From Altererythrobacter sp. Root672 (GTDB lineage Bacteria; Pseudomonadota; Alphaproteobacteria; Sphingomonadales; Sphingomonadaceae): a stretch of DNA of 64,000 bases. The translations under genes were made by a program, and so were the position numbers. The stretch is from NCBI RefSeq assembly GCF_001427865.1, contig NZ_LMHH01000001.1, positions 1,612,001 through 1,676,000 on the forward strand. The letters run 5' to 3'. This document shows positions 53,496-62,446 of the stretch, piece after piece (the stretch's first letter is position 1; every line of letters starts with the position of its first letter). Below the pieces are notes generated by a model that made no database searches, was not told the DNA's origin, and worked only from the letters and a program-made list of their open reading frames with translations.

Positions 53496-55466
53496 GTGAG
53501 AAATTCTTCGCGCGCGGTGTCGTATCGCCGCAAGGTCCTTGGTGGCGTTGCGCGCTCCTTGGTGCTGATTTCGGCGCTGCCGCTGGCAGCTACGGCCGTC
53601 TCGGCCCAGGCCCAATCGCAGACCGCGCTGCCGAAAGGCAACTTCGACTACGCGGGATGGGACGCTTATCTCGGCGGTTCGGACTCCTCGCAGTATTCGT
53701 CGCTGACTCAGATCAACAAGGACAACGTCAACCAGCTGCAGGTCGCCTGGACCTACGAAGCCGGTGATGGCCAGCCCCCGCAGTTCAATCCAATCGTCGC
53801 CAACGGGATGATGTACGTCCTGGCCGCCGACGGGAAGATCGCCGCGCTCGATCCGACGAGCGGCAAAGAGATCTGGAAGAGCGAGACCACCGGCCGCTTC
53901 AGCGCGCGCGGCATCAACTACTGGCAGAGCAAGGACGGTTCCGAGCGTCGCCTGATCGCCCTCAACGACGGCCTGCTGCGCGCGATCGACGCCCGCACCG
54001 GCAAGTACGTTCCGAACTTCAGCGTCGACTTGCGCCAGGCCCTGCCCGAAGGGTCAGTCGTCCCTGGCCGTCCGCTGATGACCAACAATCCGGGCCGCAT
54101 CTTCGAAGACACGATCATCATCTCGCTGCCCGCAGGCGCTTACGACTACGCCTCGTCGCCGGCCGACATCCAGGCCTATGACGTGCGCACCGGCGCGCTG
54201 AAGTGGAAGTTCAACGTCGTCCCGCGGGTCGGCGAATTCGGCTCGGACACCTGGCCGGAGAAGGACCGCGAGAAGTTCGGCGGCGTCCACAACTGGTCGG
54301 AGAGCACGCTCGATCCGGAACTGGGCATTATCTACATCCCGACCGGTACCGCCCGTTACGATTTTTACGGCGGCAACCGTCCGGGCGACAACCTGTTCGG
54401 CAACTCGGTCCTCGCGCTCGACGCGCGCACCGGCAAGCGCGTGTGGCACTACCAGACGGTCCACCACGACTTGTGGGACTTCGACCTGCCGAACGCGCCC
54501 AAGCTGATGACCATCACCAAGGACGGGAAGAAGATCCCGGTCGTGGTCGTCGCTTCAAAGCATGGTTTCATCTTCGTGTTCGACCGCCGCACGGGCGAGC
54601 CGGTGTGGCCGATCGAAGAGCGTCCGGTCCCCGCGTCCGACGTGCCGGGCGAACACGCCTCACCGACGCAGCCGTTCCCGACTTGGCCGCAGCCCTTTGC
54701 TCGCCAGTCCTTCACCGAAGCGGACATCAACCCGCTCTTGCCGGAAGCGGACCAGGCGAACCTGCGCAAGCTGCTGAGCGAGAGCCGCAACGAAGGCCTG
54801 TTCACACCGCCGAGCACTCGGGGCACGGTCTCCATGCCTGGCCACAACGGCGGCACCAACTGGGGCAACACTGCGGGCGATCCGGTCAACCAGCGGTTCT
54901 TCGTGGTCAGCCGCGAGATCCCGGTGCTGATCAAGCTCAACGATCTGCCCAACGCCGAAGCCGTGGCCCGCGCCAAGGAGAAGATGCCCAACGGTGGCCC
55001 GGATAACTATCCGTACACCTCGCCGGTCAACTTCCTGCTGCAGAGCAACGGAATGGTCGCGATCAAGCCGCCGTTCTCGTTCCTGACCGCCTACGACATG
55101 AACACCGGCAACATCATGTGGCGCGTGCCCAACGGCGAAGTCACTCCGCTCGAGGAAAAGGGTGTCGAAGGCGTTGGCGCCCAGGCTCCGCGCGGCGGAC
55201 CGGTGGCGACGGCGAGCGGCCTGCTGTTCGTCGGCACCGCGACCGACCGCACGTTCCGGGCCCGCGACGCGGCGACCGGCAACATCCTGTGGGAGTACAA
55301 GCTCGACGCCGCGACCGAGGGCGTGCCCGCGGTCTACGAAGTGGGTGGCCGCCAGTACGTCACTATTCCGGTGGGCGGCGTCGGTCACTTCGCGAACGGC
55401 CTCGGCCTGTCGGAGCCCGGCTCCAACAAGTACGTGACCTTCGCCCTTCCGGCGGGACAGCGCTGA
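53496..55466 (+). CDS. Exported PQQ-dependent dehydrogenase, glucose/quinate-type propeller
   Basis: 656 residues from the GTG at 53496 (AGGGGAG five bases upstream; a GTG at 53490 overlaps that site). It has a long signal peptide ending near AVSAQAQ. The propeller resembles the one at 47783: DAYLGGSDSSQYSSLTQI, LDARTGKRVWHYQTVHHDLW, and a C-terminal GLLFVGTATDRTFRARDAATGNILW. The active-site segment HHDLWDFD is at 323-330. There is no haem motif. The next gene, an exported unknown protein, begins 1 bp after its stop, so the two are made together. Confidence 0.88.
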   Translation: MRNSSRAVSYRRKVLGGVARSLVLISALPLAATAVSAQAQSQTALPKGNFDYAGWDAYLGGSDSSQYSSLTQINKDNVNQLQVAWTYEAGDGQPPQFNPIVANGMMYVLAADGKIAALDPTSGKEIWKSETTGRFSARGINYWQSKDGSERRLIALNDGLLRAIDARTGKYVPNFSVDLRQALPEGSVVPGRPLMTNNPGRIFEDTIIISLPAGAYDYASSPADIQAYDVRTGALKWKFNVVPRVGEFGSDTWPEKDREKFGGVHNWSESTLDPELGIIYIPTGTARYDFYGGNRPGDNLFGNSVLALDARTGKRVWHYQTVHHDLWDFDLPNAPKLMTITKDGKKIPVVVVASKHGFIFVFDRRTGEPVWPIEERPVPASDVPGEHASPTQPFPTWPQPFARQSFTEADINPLLPEADQANLRKLLSESRNEGLFTPPSTRGTVSMPGHNGGTNWGNTAGDPVNQRFFVVSREIPVLIKLNDLPNAEAVARAKEKMPNGGPDNYPYTSPVNFLLQSNGMVAIKPPFSFLTAYDMNTGNIMWRVPNGEVTPLEEKGVEGVGAQAPRGGPVATASGLLFVGTATDRTFRARDAATGNILWEYKLDAATEGVPAVYEVGGRQYVTIPVGGVGHFANGLGLSEPGSNKYVTFALPAGQR

Positions 55467-55467
55467 G

Positions 55468-56511
55468 ATGCGCGCGCCGGTGCTGCTCGCTGCCCTCGCG
55501 GCAGTTGCGCTGGTCCCGGTCGCGGGCATGGCGCAGGAGGCCGACCTGACGGTCGTGCCTCCTGTCCCCACGGACTACAAGGCGAAGACCACTTCCTGGG
55601 GTGAGCCCGACTTGCGCGGCGGCTGGCCGATCGACCATCTCAACGGCCGCACGCCGCTGCAGCGCGATCCGGCGCAGGGCAACCGCGCGTATTTGACCGA
55701 GGAAGAATTCGCCAAGCGTGACGAGGCGGTGCAGCAGCTCGCCAAGCGTTACGAGAACGAGGATTCGCAAGGCACGATGGGCATCGGCCACTGGGCCGAA
55801 GTCGCCAACGCCAACCGGCGTACGAGCTGGATCACCTCGCCCGCCAACGGACGGCTCCCGGAATACACCGCGGAAGGCAAGCGCCTCTCGGGCGAGATGA
55901 AATCGACCTGGCGCCGCAACCAGCCGTTCAACTGGGTCGACGATTTCGACAGCTGGGACCGCTGCATCACGCGCGGCCTGCCGGCGTCGATGTTCCCGTT
56001 CATGTACAACAACGGCATGCGCATCTTCCAGTCGCCGGGCCTCGTCGCCCTGCAGATGGAGATGGTCCACGAAACCCGCATGATCCCGACCGACGGCCGT
56101 CCCGGCATCCCAGTGCAGATGCACAACTGGATGGGCGAGAGCCGCGGTCATTGGGAGACCGGCAATACGCTGGTGGTCGAAACGACCAACTTCCGCCCCG
56201 GTCCTTCGGCGACCAACATCGGTACCACCGGCTCGCCGCCGGAGAACGACACGCCGGTGAGCGACCAGGCCAAGATGGTCGAGCGGTTCACGATGACCGG
56301 ACCGGATCCGATCGTCTACGAGTTCACCTGGACCGACCCGGTCGTGTTCGCCGAACCGTGGAGCGCCCGCCTGGAATGGCAGCGCGACGACAACTTCGGG
56401 ATCTTCGAATACGCCTGCCACGAAGGCAATGTGCAGATCCGCAACTACATCAACGCCTCGCGTGCAGAGCGGGCGCAAGCAACCCAGGCCGCCGGCGGGG
56501 GTTCCCGCTGA
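55468..56511 (+). CDS. Exported protein of unrecognised family, paralogue 1
   Basis: 347 residues with a signal peptide (ending VAGMAQEA). I do not recognise the family. It shares conserved blocks with the gene at 56638: ADLTVVPPVPTDYKAK, TSWGEPDLRGGWPID, FDSWDRCITRGLPASM, GHWETGNTLVVETTNF and FEYACHEGNVQIRNYI. Two cysteines (in DRC and YACHEGN) are kept in both and could form a disulphide. It begins 1 bp after a PQQ dehydrogenase, so it is co-translated and probably works with it, for example as a substrate-binding or accessory subunit. That role is a guess. Confidence 0.8.
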   Translation: MRAPVLLAALAAVALVPVAGMAQEADLTVVPPVPTDYKAKTTSWGEPDLRGGWPIDHLNGRTPLQRDPAQGNRAYLTEEEFAKRDEAVQQLAKRYENEDSQGTMGIGHWAEVANANRRTSWITSPANGRLPEYTAEGKRLSGEMKSTWRRNQPFNWVDDFDSWDRCITRGLPASMFPFMYNNGMRIFQSPGLVALQMEMVHETRMIPTDGRPGIPVQMHNWMGESRGHWETGNTLVVETTNFRPGPSATNIGTTGSPPENDTPVSDQAKMVERFTMTGPDPIVYEFTWTDPVVFAEPWSARLEWQRDDNFGIFEYACHEGNVQIRNYINASRAERAQATQAAGGGSR

Positions 56512-56637
56512 TACAAATTTTTACGTGAGCAGGTCTGTAAGGCCCGCCACCCCAGTGTTAACGTCAGACAACAGGTTTTGAGAAAAGCTTCGCGTACCTA
56601 AGAGAGCAGGCGCGCGACAAACAGGAGAGCCCGCAAG

Positions 56638-57750
56638 ATGAATCGCCAATTTACCCTTCGCGCCGCCGTGGCGGGCGCCATGCTCGCCGCCGTGAGCCTG
56701 TCGTCGATCCCGGCTGCCGCTCAGGCCGTTCCGGCCGACCTCACGGTCATGCCGCCGGTCCCGACCGACTTCCAGCCGAAGAAGACCTCGTGGGGCGACC
56801 CCGACTTCCGCGGCACTTGGCCGATCGACAACATCGCCAGCCTGCCGATGAATCGCCCGGCGAACTTCGGCAACCGCTTCTGGCTGACCGACGAAGAGTT
56901 CGCCGCGCGCCAGGCGCAAGCCAACCGTTCGGACCAGGCCTATGACGCCGAGGACAAGGCCGGCCGCATCGGCATGGGCCACTGGGTTGAGTCCGACGCT
57001 TCGGGCCGCCGCACCTCGCTGCTCGTCGATCCGGCGAACGGCCAGCTGCCCGCCATGACCCCGCAGGCTCAGGCGCTGTACAAGGCCGGCCGTTCGAGCT
57101 GGACCCCGAACACCAGCTTCAACTGGGTTACGGACTTCGACAGCTGGGATCGCTGCATCAGCCGCGGCTTCCCCGCCTCGATGCTGCCGTTCCGCTACAA
57201 CAACGGCATCCGCGTCTACCAGTCGCCGGGTTACGTCACGATCGCGCTCGAAATGCTCGGCACCCGCGTGATCCCGATCCGCAGCGGCAATCCGGAACAT
57301 TGGCCCGAGAACGTCCAGGGTTACCTGGGCAACAGCGTCGGCCACTGGGAAGGCAACACCCTGGTGATCGAGACCACCAACCTGAAGACCGGTGACAGCG
57401 CCACTCAGGACGCCTTTGCCCGCAACGGCTCGCCGCTCAACATGGCGACCATGGGCGTTCCGGCGAACAACACCATCCCGACCAGCTCGCAAGCCAAGGT
57501 TGTCGAGCGCCTGACCATGACCGGTGACAACAGCATCGTTTACGAGATGACGTACTCCGATCCGGAAGTGTTCACCGCGCCGTTCACCGCCCGCCTCGAC
57601 TGGACCCGTAACGACGATTACGGCTTCTTCGAATACGCCTGCCACGAAGGTAACGTGCAGGTCCGCAACTACATCACCGCGGACCGTGCCGGCACTCTCG
57701 AGAAGGCGTCCGAAGCGGAACTGTCGGCTGAAGCCGGCGGCGCTCACTAA
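56638..57750 (+). CDS. Exported protein of unrecognised family, paralogue 2
   Basis: 370 residues, signal peptide ending around AAAQAVP. It is a clear paralogue of the gene at 55468: DLTVMPPVPTDFQPKKTSWG, DFRGTWPID, FDSWDRCISRGFPASM, VGHWEGNTLVIETTNL, FEYACHEGNVQVRNYI. The two diverge most in the middle (about residues 60-130). An AGGAGA site lies 7-12 bp before the start. Compared with paralogue 1 it has its own 126-bp upstream region, so it may be expressed separately. The function is unknown. Confidence 0.8.
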   Translation: MNRQFTLRAAVAGAMLAAVSLSSIPAAAQAVPADLTVMPPVPTDFQPKKTSWGDPDFRGTWPIDNIASLPMNRPANFGNRFWLTDEEFAARQAQANRSDQAYDAEDKAGRIGMGHWVESDASGRRTSLLVDPANGQLPAMTPQAQALYKAGRSSWTPNTSFNWVTDFDSWDRCISRGFPASMLPFRYNNGIRVYQSPGYVTIALEMLGTRVIPIRSGNPEHWPENVQGYLGNSVGHWEGNTLVIETTNLKTGDSATQDAFARNGSPLNMATMGVPANNTIPTSSQAKVVERLTMTGDNSIVYEMTYSDPEVFTAPFTARLDWTRNDDYGFFEYACHEGNVQVRNYITADRAGTLEKASEAELSAEAGGAH

Positions 57751-57810
57751 GCCGATCGGCGGGGGACCTGACAGCGCCTATGCCGCACCTGCGCGGCCCG
57801 CATTACACAG

Positions 57811-57836
57811 CATCGCCGGTTCTGCCGGCGATGTTT
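57811..57836 (+). terminator. Probable terminator hairpin
   Basis: CATCGCCGG (57811-57819) pairs with CCGGCGATG (57825-57833) around TTCTG, followed by a short T-run. It lies after the second exported paralogue and before the carboxylesterase, so the esterase probably has its own promoter in 57840-57960. Confidence 0.6.
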
Positions 57837-57978
57837 GCGGAAAACGGTCAGTCCCCCGTCTCGGTTTTGTCAGTAATTTCAGACACTCAGCGCAGCGCCT
57901 GCCGGACCCGGTTGGCGCTGTAGCTTTAGGTATGGCCCGCGCCCCAGAGCGCGGCGGGAAGAATAGGGAAGAGGCCCA

Positions 57979-59616
57979 ATGAACAGAGTGAAATCGTTCC
58001 GTGCAGCCCTGGCTTGTGCGGTGCTGGCGATGCCGGCCATCGCTGGTGCGCAGTCGTTGTCCGGTCCCGTGCAGACGCAACAGGGCAAGGTCCAGGGCGC
58101 GCCCGGCAAGGTCGAAGGCGTCACCGTCTTCAAGGGCATTCCCTTCGCCGCCCCGCCGGTTGGCGATCTCCGCTGGGCCCAGCCGCAACAGCCGGTCAAG
58201 TGGAACGGCGTGCGCGACGCGACCAAGTTCGGCGACGTCTGCGTGCAGCCCCCTGCCCCGCAGCGTTTCCCCCCGAACGGCGCAACCGACAGCCCCAACT
58301 TCACCGGAATGAGCGAGGACTGTCTCACGCTCAACATCTGGACCCCCGCCAAGAAGGCCGGCGAAAAGCTGCCCGTGATGGTCTGGCTCTATGGCGGCGC
58401 CTATAACGAAGGCGGCGGCAACGCGCCCTTCAGCGAAGGCGACAACCTGGCCGCCAAAGGCGTGGTCATGGTCACCTTCAACTACCGCGTCGGCCCGTTC
58501 GGCTTCTTCTCGCACCCTGAGCTGACCGCAGCCGGCGGCGGCGCCTCGGGCAACCAGGCGCTCGGTGACTCGATCGCGGTGTTCAAGTGGCTCAAGGAGA
58601 ATGTCGCGCAGTTTGGTGGCGACCCCAACAACATCACCCTGTTCGGCGAAAGCGCCGGCGCGGCGATGAACGGTGGCCTGGTCGGCGCAGCTGGCGCCAA
58701 GGGCACCTTTGAGCGCGCCATCGCCCAGAGCGGCGCCTGGATGGGCCTCGGCATCGGCCAGATGCCGAAGCGCGAAGACATGGAGAAGCGCACCCTCGAA
58801 GCGGCGACCAAGATCAACGCCACCTCGCTCGCCGCACTGCGCGCGCTTCCAGCGGAAGACATTGCCAAGAACTTCCGCGGCCAGGGCATGATCGTCGATG
58901 GCAAGATCATCACCGAAGACCTGTCGATCACCTTCGCCAACGGGCGCCAGAACAAGGTCGACGTGATTTCCGGCTCGAACGCCAACGAGGGTTCGTTCAC
59001 CAGCTCGTTCGGCCCGCCGACCACGCTTGCGACCTGGACCCAGGGCGAAGGCATGCGCTGGGGCTCGCACGTCGACCTCGGCCGCGCCGCCTACCCGGCG
59101 ACGACCGATGCCGAAGCCGCGGCCCAAGCGCCGATGCCGTTCTCCGACACCCTCGCCTGGCACATGCGTTTGTTCGCTGACAGCCAAGCCAAGACCGGCA
59201 ACAAGACCTGGACCTATTGGTTCACGCACGAGCCGCCGTACGACGAAGGCCGTCCGAACCTGGGTGCCGGCCACACCGCCGAGATCCCCTACGCGTTCGA
59301 CAATCTCGCGGCACCGCGGACTTACCCGGCAGGCAGCTCGGTCACGCAGATGGCCGGCAACGCCCGCGAGGAAGCCTTCGCCGACCAGGTTTCGCAGTAC
59401 TGGGTGAACTTCGCCCGCACCGGCAATCCGAACGGCCCGGGCCTGCCGCACTGGCCCTCGATGGCCGAGCTCGGCCCGAACGAAACCATGATCCTCGACG
59501 CCGACAACAAGTCGGGCAAGGGTCCGTGGATCACGCCGGCCAAGTCGGACCTGTTCCAGGCGATGTACGACGATCGCGTTGCCACACCGCTGGGGATTGC
59601 CGCCGGCGGAGACTAA
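57979..59616 (+). CDS. Secreted type-B carboxylesterase
   Basis: 545 residues with a signal peptide (LACAVLAMPAIAGAQS), alpha/beta hydrolase fold. The nucleophile elbow is FGESAGAAM (Ser), the acid is in SGSNANEGSF (Glu) and the His is in GAGHTAEIPYAFDN, the full type-B triad. The oxyanion segment is VWLYGGAY. It starts near KGIPFAAPPVGDLRW, the family signature. It splits carboxylic esters in the periplasm or outside the cell. Its place among PQQ dehydrogenases suggests it frees alcohols that they then oxidise. It is followed 31 bp on by a haem-PQQ enzyme. Confidence 0.92.
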   Translation: MNRVKSFRAALACAVLAMPAIAGAQSLSGPVQTQQGKVQGAPGKVEGVTVFKGIPFAAPPVGDLRWAQPQQPVKWNGVRDATKFGDVCVQPPAPQRFPPNGATDSPNFTGMSEDCLTLNIWTPAKKAGEKLPVMVWLYGGAYNEGGGNAPFSEGDNLAAKGVVMVTFNYRVGPFGFFSHPELTAAGGGASGNQALGDSIAVFKWLKENVAQFGGDPNNITLFGESAGAAMNGGLVGAAGAKGTFERAIAQSGAWMGLGIGQMPKREDMEKRTLEAATKINATSLAALRALPAEDIAKNFRGQGMIVDGKIITEDLSITFANGRQNKVDVISGSNANEGSFTSSFGPPTTLATWTQGEGMRWGSHVDLGRAAYPATTDAEAAAQAPMPFSDTLAWHMRLFADSQAKTGNKTWTYWFTHEPPYDEGRPNLGAGHTAEIPYAFDNLAAPRTYPAGSSVTQMAGNAREEAFADQVSQYWVNFARTGNPNGPGLPHWPSMAELGPNETMILDADNKSGKGPWITPAKSDLFQAMYDDRVATPLGIAAGGD

Positions 59617-59647
59617 GCCCAAACTGGCCCAAAAATAGGGAGGGCCA

Positions 59648-61768
59648 ATGAGGGGAAGAATCGGGAGCTATCGCTCCATCTTGCTGCGGGCCGGCGCGGT
59701 CGCCGGCCTGCTGGGTGGGGCCACGATCGCCGTGGCCCAGTCAAGCGCGCCAGGCGTGGCGGAGCAGGTCGCTTTCGGCCGCGCCGCCTACGCCGAGCAT
59801 TGCTCCGTCTGCCACGGCGAGGCGCTGGCTGGCGGCCAGTTCGCCCCGGGGCTGAAAGGCCCGGCGTTCCTGCCCAAGTGGGGGAATGCCCCCCTTTCCG
59901 ACTTGTTCGACTACATCCATCGCTCGATGCCTCCTGCCAATGCAGGCGGGCTTCCCGATGACACTTACGCCGCAATCGCCGCGCTGATCCTGAGCGAAAA
60001 CGGCGCCGAGCCGGGACGCGTGATCAAGGCCGGCGAAATGAGCGGCCTCACCCTCCCCCCCATGCCGCGCGCGGCCGAGAACGCTAACGCGGGCGTCGGT
60101 GGCCTCTCGAAGCGCTATCCGCTTCCGCCGGGCCCGCAAGTGCCCGATCGCTTCGCCAACTATACGCCCGTGACCGAGGCGATGCTTTCGAACCCGGCGC
60201 CGGAGAACTGGCTGACCTGGCGGCGCGGCCACAACGGCCAAGGCTATTCGCCGCTCAACCAGATCGACACTGGCAACGTCAGTAACCTGCACGTGGCTTG
60301 GGCCCAGGCGCTGCCGCCAGGCGCCAACATGAACGAGCCGCTCGTCCGTGACGGCGTGCTCTACGTGTTCGGGTACGGCGACAGCGTGCTGGCCTTCGAT
60401 GCCGTCAGCGGGCGCTCGCTGTGGACTTACCAGCGGCGGGTTCCGCAAGGGACGCCGCTTTCGTCCAAGAAGACCCTGGCGCTCTACGGTGACAAGGTCT
60501 TCACAGCCACTTCCGACAACCACATGGTTGCGCTCGATGCGCGCACCGGGCGCCCGGTGTGGGATGTGAAGCTCACCGAGAAGCCCGGCATGCGTATCCC
60601 CGGCGGCCCACTCGCCGCCGATGGCGTGATCATGCAAGGCCTCGCCACGCAAGCCGCGGGCGGCGGGCTGATCGTCGCGGTCGATGCCGAGACCGGCGAG
60701 CACCTGTGGACCTTCGAAACCGTCGCCAAGCCCGGGCAGCTGGGTGGCGACACCTGGAATGGCCTCGCCGGCGATCAGCGCAAGGGCGGCTCGGTCTGGA
60801 CCTCGGGCACTTACGACGCCGCGAGCGGTCTTGCCTTGTGGGGCGTGGCACAGACTTACGACACCGGCCCCTTGCGCGACCTCAAACCCGGCGAGAACAA
60901 CGACGCGCTGTTCACCAACGCCACCCTCGCCTTCGAGCCGCGGTCGGGCAAACTGCGCTGGTACTTCCAGCACATGAAGAACGACCAGTACGACCTCGAC
61001 TGGGTGTTCGACCGGGTAGTCGGCACGATCAATGTCGATGGGAGGCCGCGCCGTGTCGTCATCACCGGCGGCAAGGAAGGGCTGTTCGACGCGGTCGATG
61101 CCGAGACGGGCAAGTACATCAAGACCGTCGACATGGGCATCCAGGACTTCATCATCGCCATCGACTCGGTGACCGGTGACAAGACGCCCGATCCGGCGAA
61201 GGTGCCCGGCCGCGACAAGGGCACGGTGTTCGTTTGCCCCCACGGCGGCGGTGGGCGCAATTGGACGCCGACCTCGTTCAACCCGAACTCGCACCACCTG
61301 TTCGTCAATGCCCGCGACGTGTGCATGGACATGGTCGCCGCCCAGGGCCCCGGCTTCCTCACCACGGGCGTCAATATCCAGTACGCACCGCCGCCCAATG
61401 GCGATGGCAACTACGGCGTGCTGCAGGCGATCGACATGGAGAGCGGCAAGGTGCTGTGGGAAACCCGGCGTCGGCAGACCTTCGACATGGGCATCCTGAC
61501 CACCGCCGGCGGTGTGCTGTTCACCGGCGGAATGGACCGCCAGTTCCTCGCTTACGACCAGGCCACCGGCAAGGAGCTGTGGCGCACCGGGGTGAGCGGC
61601 GTGCCGAATGCCTCTCCGATCACTTACTCGGTCGATGGGAAGCAGTACGTCGCGATGGTGACGGGTCATGGGAATCCGCTGGCGTTCGGGATTCCCGACG
61701 TCATTCCCGAGACGCAATTGCCGCCGGTCAATAGCTCGACATTATACGTGTTCGCGCTGCCGGATTAG
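59648..61768 (+). CDS. Exported cytochrome c-PQQ propeller fusion dehydrogenase
   Basis: 706 residues. A signal peptide (about 1-30) is followed by an N-terminal cytochrome c domain with CSVCH at 52-56 (likely axial Met in HRSMPPA near 94), then a PQQ propeller from about residue 185. The propeller has NGQGYSPLNQI, LDARTGRPVWDVK, VAVDAETGEHLW and FNPNSHHLFVNARDVCMDM. The active-site segment reads NDQYDLDW (445-452). The haem is at the N-terminus, the reverse of the enzyme at 45576, so the two domain fusions look independent. It lies 31 bp after the carboxylesterase. Confidence 0.88.
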   Translation: MRGRIGSYRSILLRAGAVAGLLGGATIAVAQSSAPGVAEQVAFGRAAYAEHCSVCHGEALAGGQFAPGLKGPAFLPKWGNAPLSDLFDYIHRSMPPANAGGLPDDTYAAIAALILSENGAEPGRVIKAGEMSGLTLPPMPRAAENANAGVGGLSKRYPLPPGPQVPDRFANYTPVTEAMLSNPAPENWLTWRRGHNGQGYSPLNQIDTGNVSNLHVAWAQALPPGANMNEPLVRDGVLYVFGYGDSVLAFDAVSGRSLWTYQRRVPQGTPLSSKKTLALYGDKVFTATSDNHMVALDARTGRPVWDVKLTEKPGMRIPGGPLAADGVIMQGLATQAAGGGLIVAVDAETGEHLWTFETVAKPGQLGGDTWNGLAGDQRKGGSVWTSGTYDAASGLALWGVAQTYDTGPLRDLKPGENNDALFTNATLAFEPRSGKLRWYFQHMKNDQYDLDWVFDRVVGTINVDGRPRRVVITGGKEGLFDAVDAETGKYIKTVDMGIQDFIIAIDSVTGDKTPDPAKVPGRDKGTVFVCPHGGGGRNWTPTSFNPNSHHLFVNARDVCMDMVAAQGPGFLTTGVNIQYAPPPNGDGNYGVLQAIDMESGKVLWETRRRQTFDMGILTTAGGVLFTGGMDRQFLAYDQATGKELWRTGVSGVPNASPITYSVDGKQYVAMVTGHGNPLAFGIPDVIPETQLPPVNSSTLYVFALPD

Positions 61769-61789
61769 ATATCGCGCGGTAAAGCTCAG

Positions 61790-61844
61790 CTCCTCCCCGA
61801 GCAAGCTCGGGGAGGGTCAATGCCCTCTCCCCTTGGGAGAGGGG
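61790..61844. repeat. Hairpins of the CCTCCCC repeat family
   Basis: A 27-bp CCTCCCCGAGCAAGCTCGGGGAGG hairpin at about 61790-61816 is followed by CCCTCTCCCC/GGGAGAGGG at 61823-61844 and a GTTCTG...CAGAAC pair further on. These are partial units of the same family as copies A-C. Together they separate the PQQ gene from the convergent DUF6644 pair. Confidence 0.7.
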
Positions 61845-61873
61845 TTCTGGTTCAACGAACACAGAACCAGAAC

Positions 61874-61899
61874 AAAAAAGGCCGCCCCGAAGGGCGGCC
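61874..61899 (-). terminator. Rho-independent terminator of the minus-strand pair
   Basis: GGCCGCCC (61880-61887) pairs with GGGCGGCC (61892-61899) around CGAA. Read on the minus strand the stem is followed by six T, ending the transcript of the two membrane proteins at 61925-62971. Confidence 0.9.
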
Positions 61900-61924
61900 T
61901 CCATGTTCCGGCGCTAGGCCGAAA

Positions 61925-62434
61925 TCAGTAAAAGATGCCGAGCGTGAAGCCGATCGCGCGGCCGCAGAACACGACACCCAGCCAGAACACCAGCGACAAC
62001 CAGCCGGCCACTTTGGCCATAGCCGGGAACGAGGGGTCCTGTTCCCAGTGCTCGACTGTCCGCCACGTGGTCATGTGGAAGTACATCATGTTGAGGCCAG
62101 CCAGGGCCAGCAGCGCCATCTTCCCCAGGAACCAGGGGTTGATCATGTAGCTGCTCGCCTTGGAGACGAACAGCAGACCGCCGGTGAGTGCGGCCAGGGC
62201 AAACGCACCCCAGGTCAGGGGCAGCGTGTCCTTGGCGAGCTGCGACACGCGCAGGGCATGTCCCTTCACACCAACGAGGCGCAAGTCGACCAGCGCGATC
62301 GTGCCGATCACTGTGACGAGTGCGATCACGTGAGCCGTTTCGAGCGCCGGGAACATCCAGGTCGATTCGGCAATGGTCGTCCCGAGCGTGGAGTACTCGA
62401 TCCGCTCCCAGAGATTTGTAGGTACAGGATACAT
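61925..62434 (-). CDS. DUF6644-type membrane protein, paralogue 2
   Basis: 169 residues with four or five hydrophobic segments: ALETAHVIALVTVIGTIALVDL, TWGAFALAALTGGLLF, FLGKMALLALAGLNMMYF and a C-terminal SLVFWLGVVFCGRAIGF. Histidines in ETAHVIAL and MMYFHMTTWRTVEHW are candidates for haem or metal ligands. The layout matches the neighbouring protein at 62447, and I assign both to DUF6644 from memory. It follows that gene after 12 bp, and a strong terminator closes the pair. Confidence 0.7.
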   Translation of the reverse strand: MYPVPTNLWERIEYSTLGTTIAESTWMFPALETAHVIALVTVIGTIALVDLRLVGVKGHALRVSQLAKDTLPLTWGAFALAALTGGLLFVSKASSYMINPWFLGKMALLALAGLNMMYFHMTTWRTVEHWEQDPSFPAMAKVAGWLSLVFWLGVVFCGRAIGFTLGIFY

Positions 62435-62446
62435 CGAATAGCCCCC

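Noticed and set aside
59741-61717. 658-codon open frame on the minus strand opposite the haem-PQQ enzyme
   Set aside because: It mirrors the codon pattern of the real gene, has no recognisable domain, and the sense strand encodes a clear signal peptide, haem site and propeller. High GC often leaves such antisense frames open.
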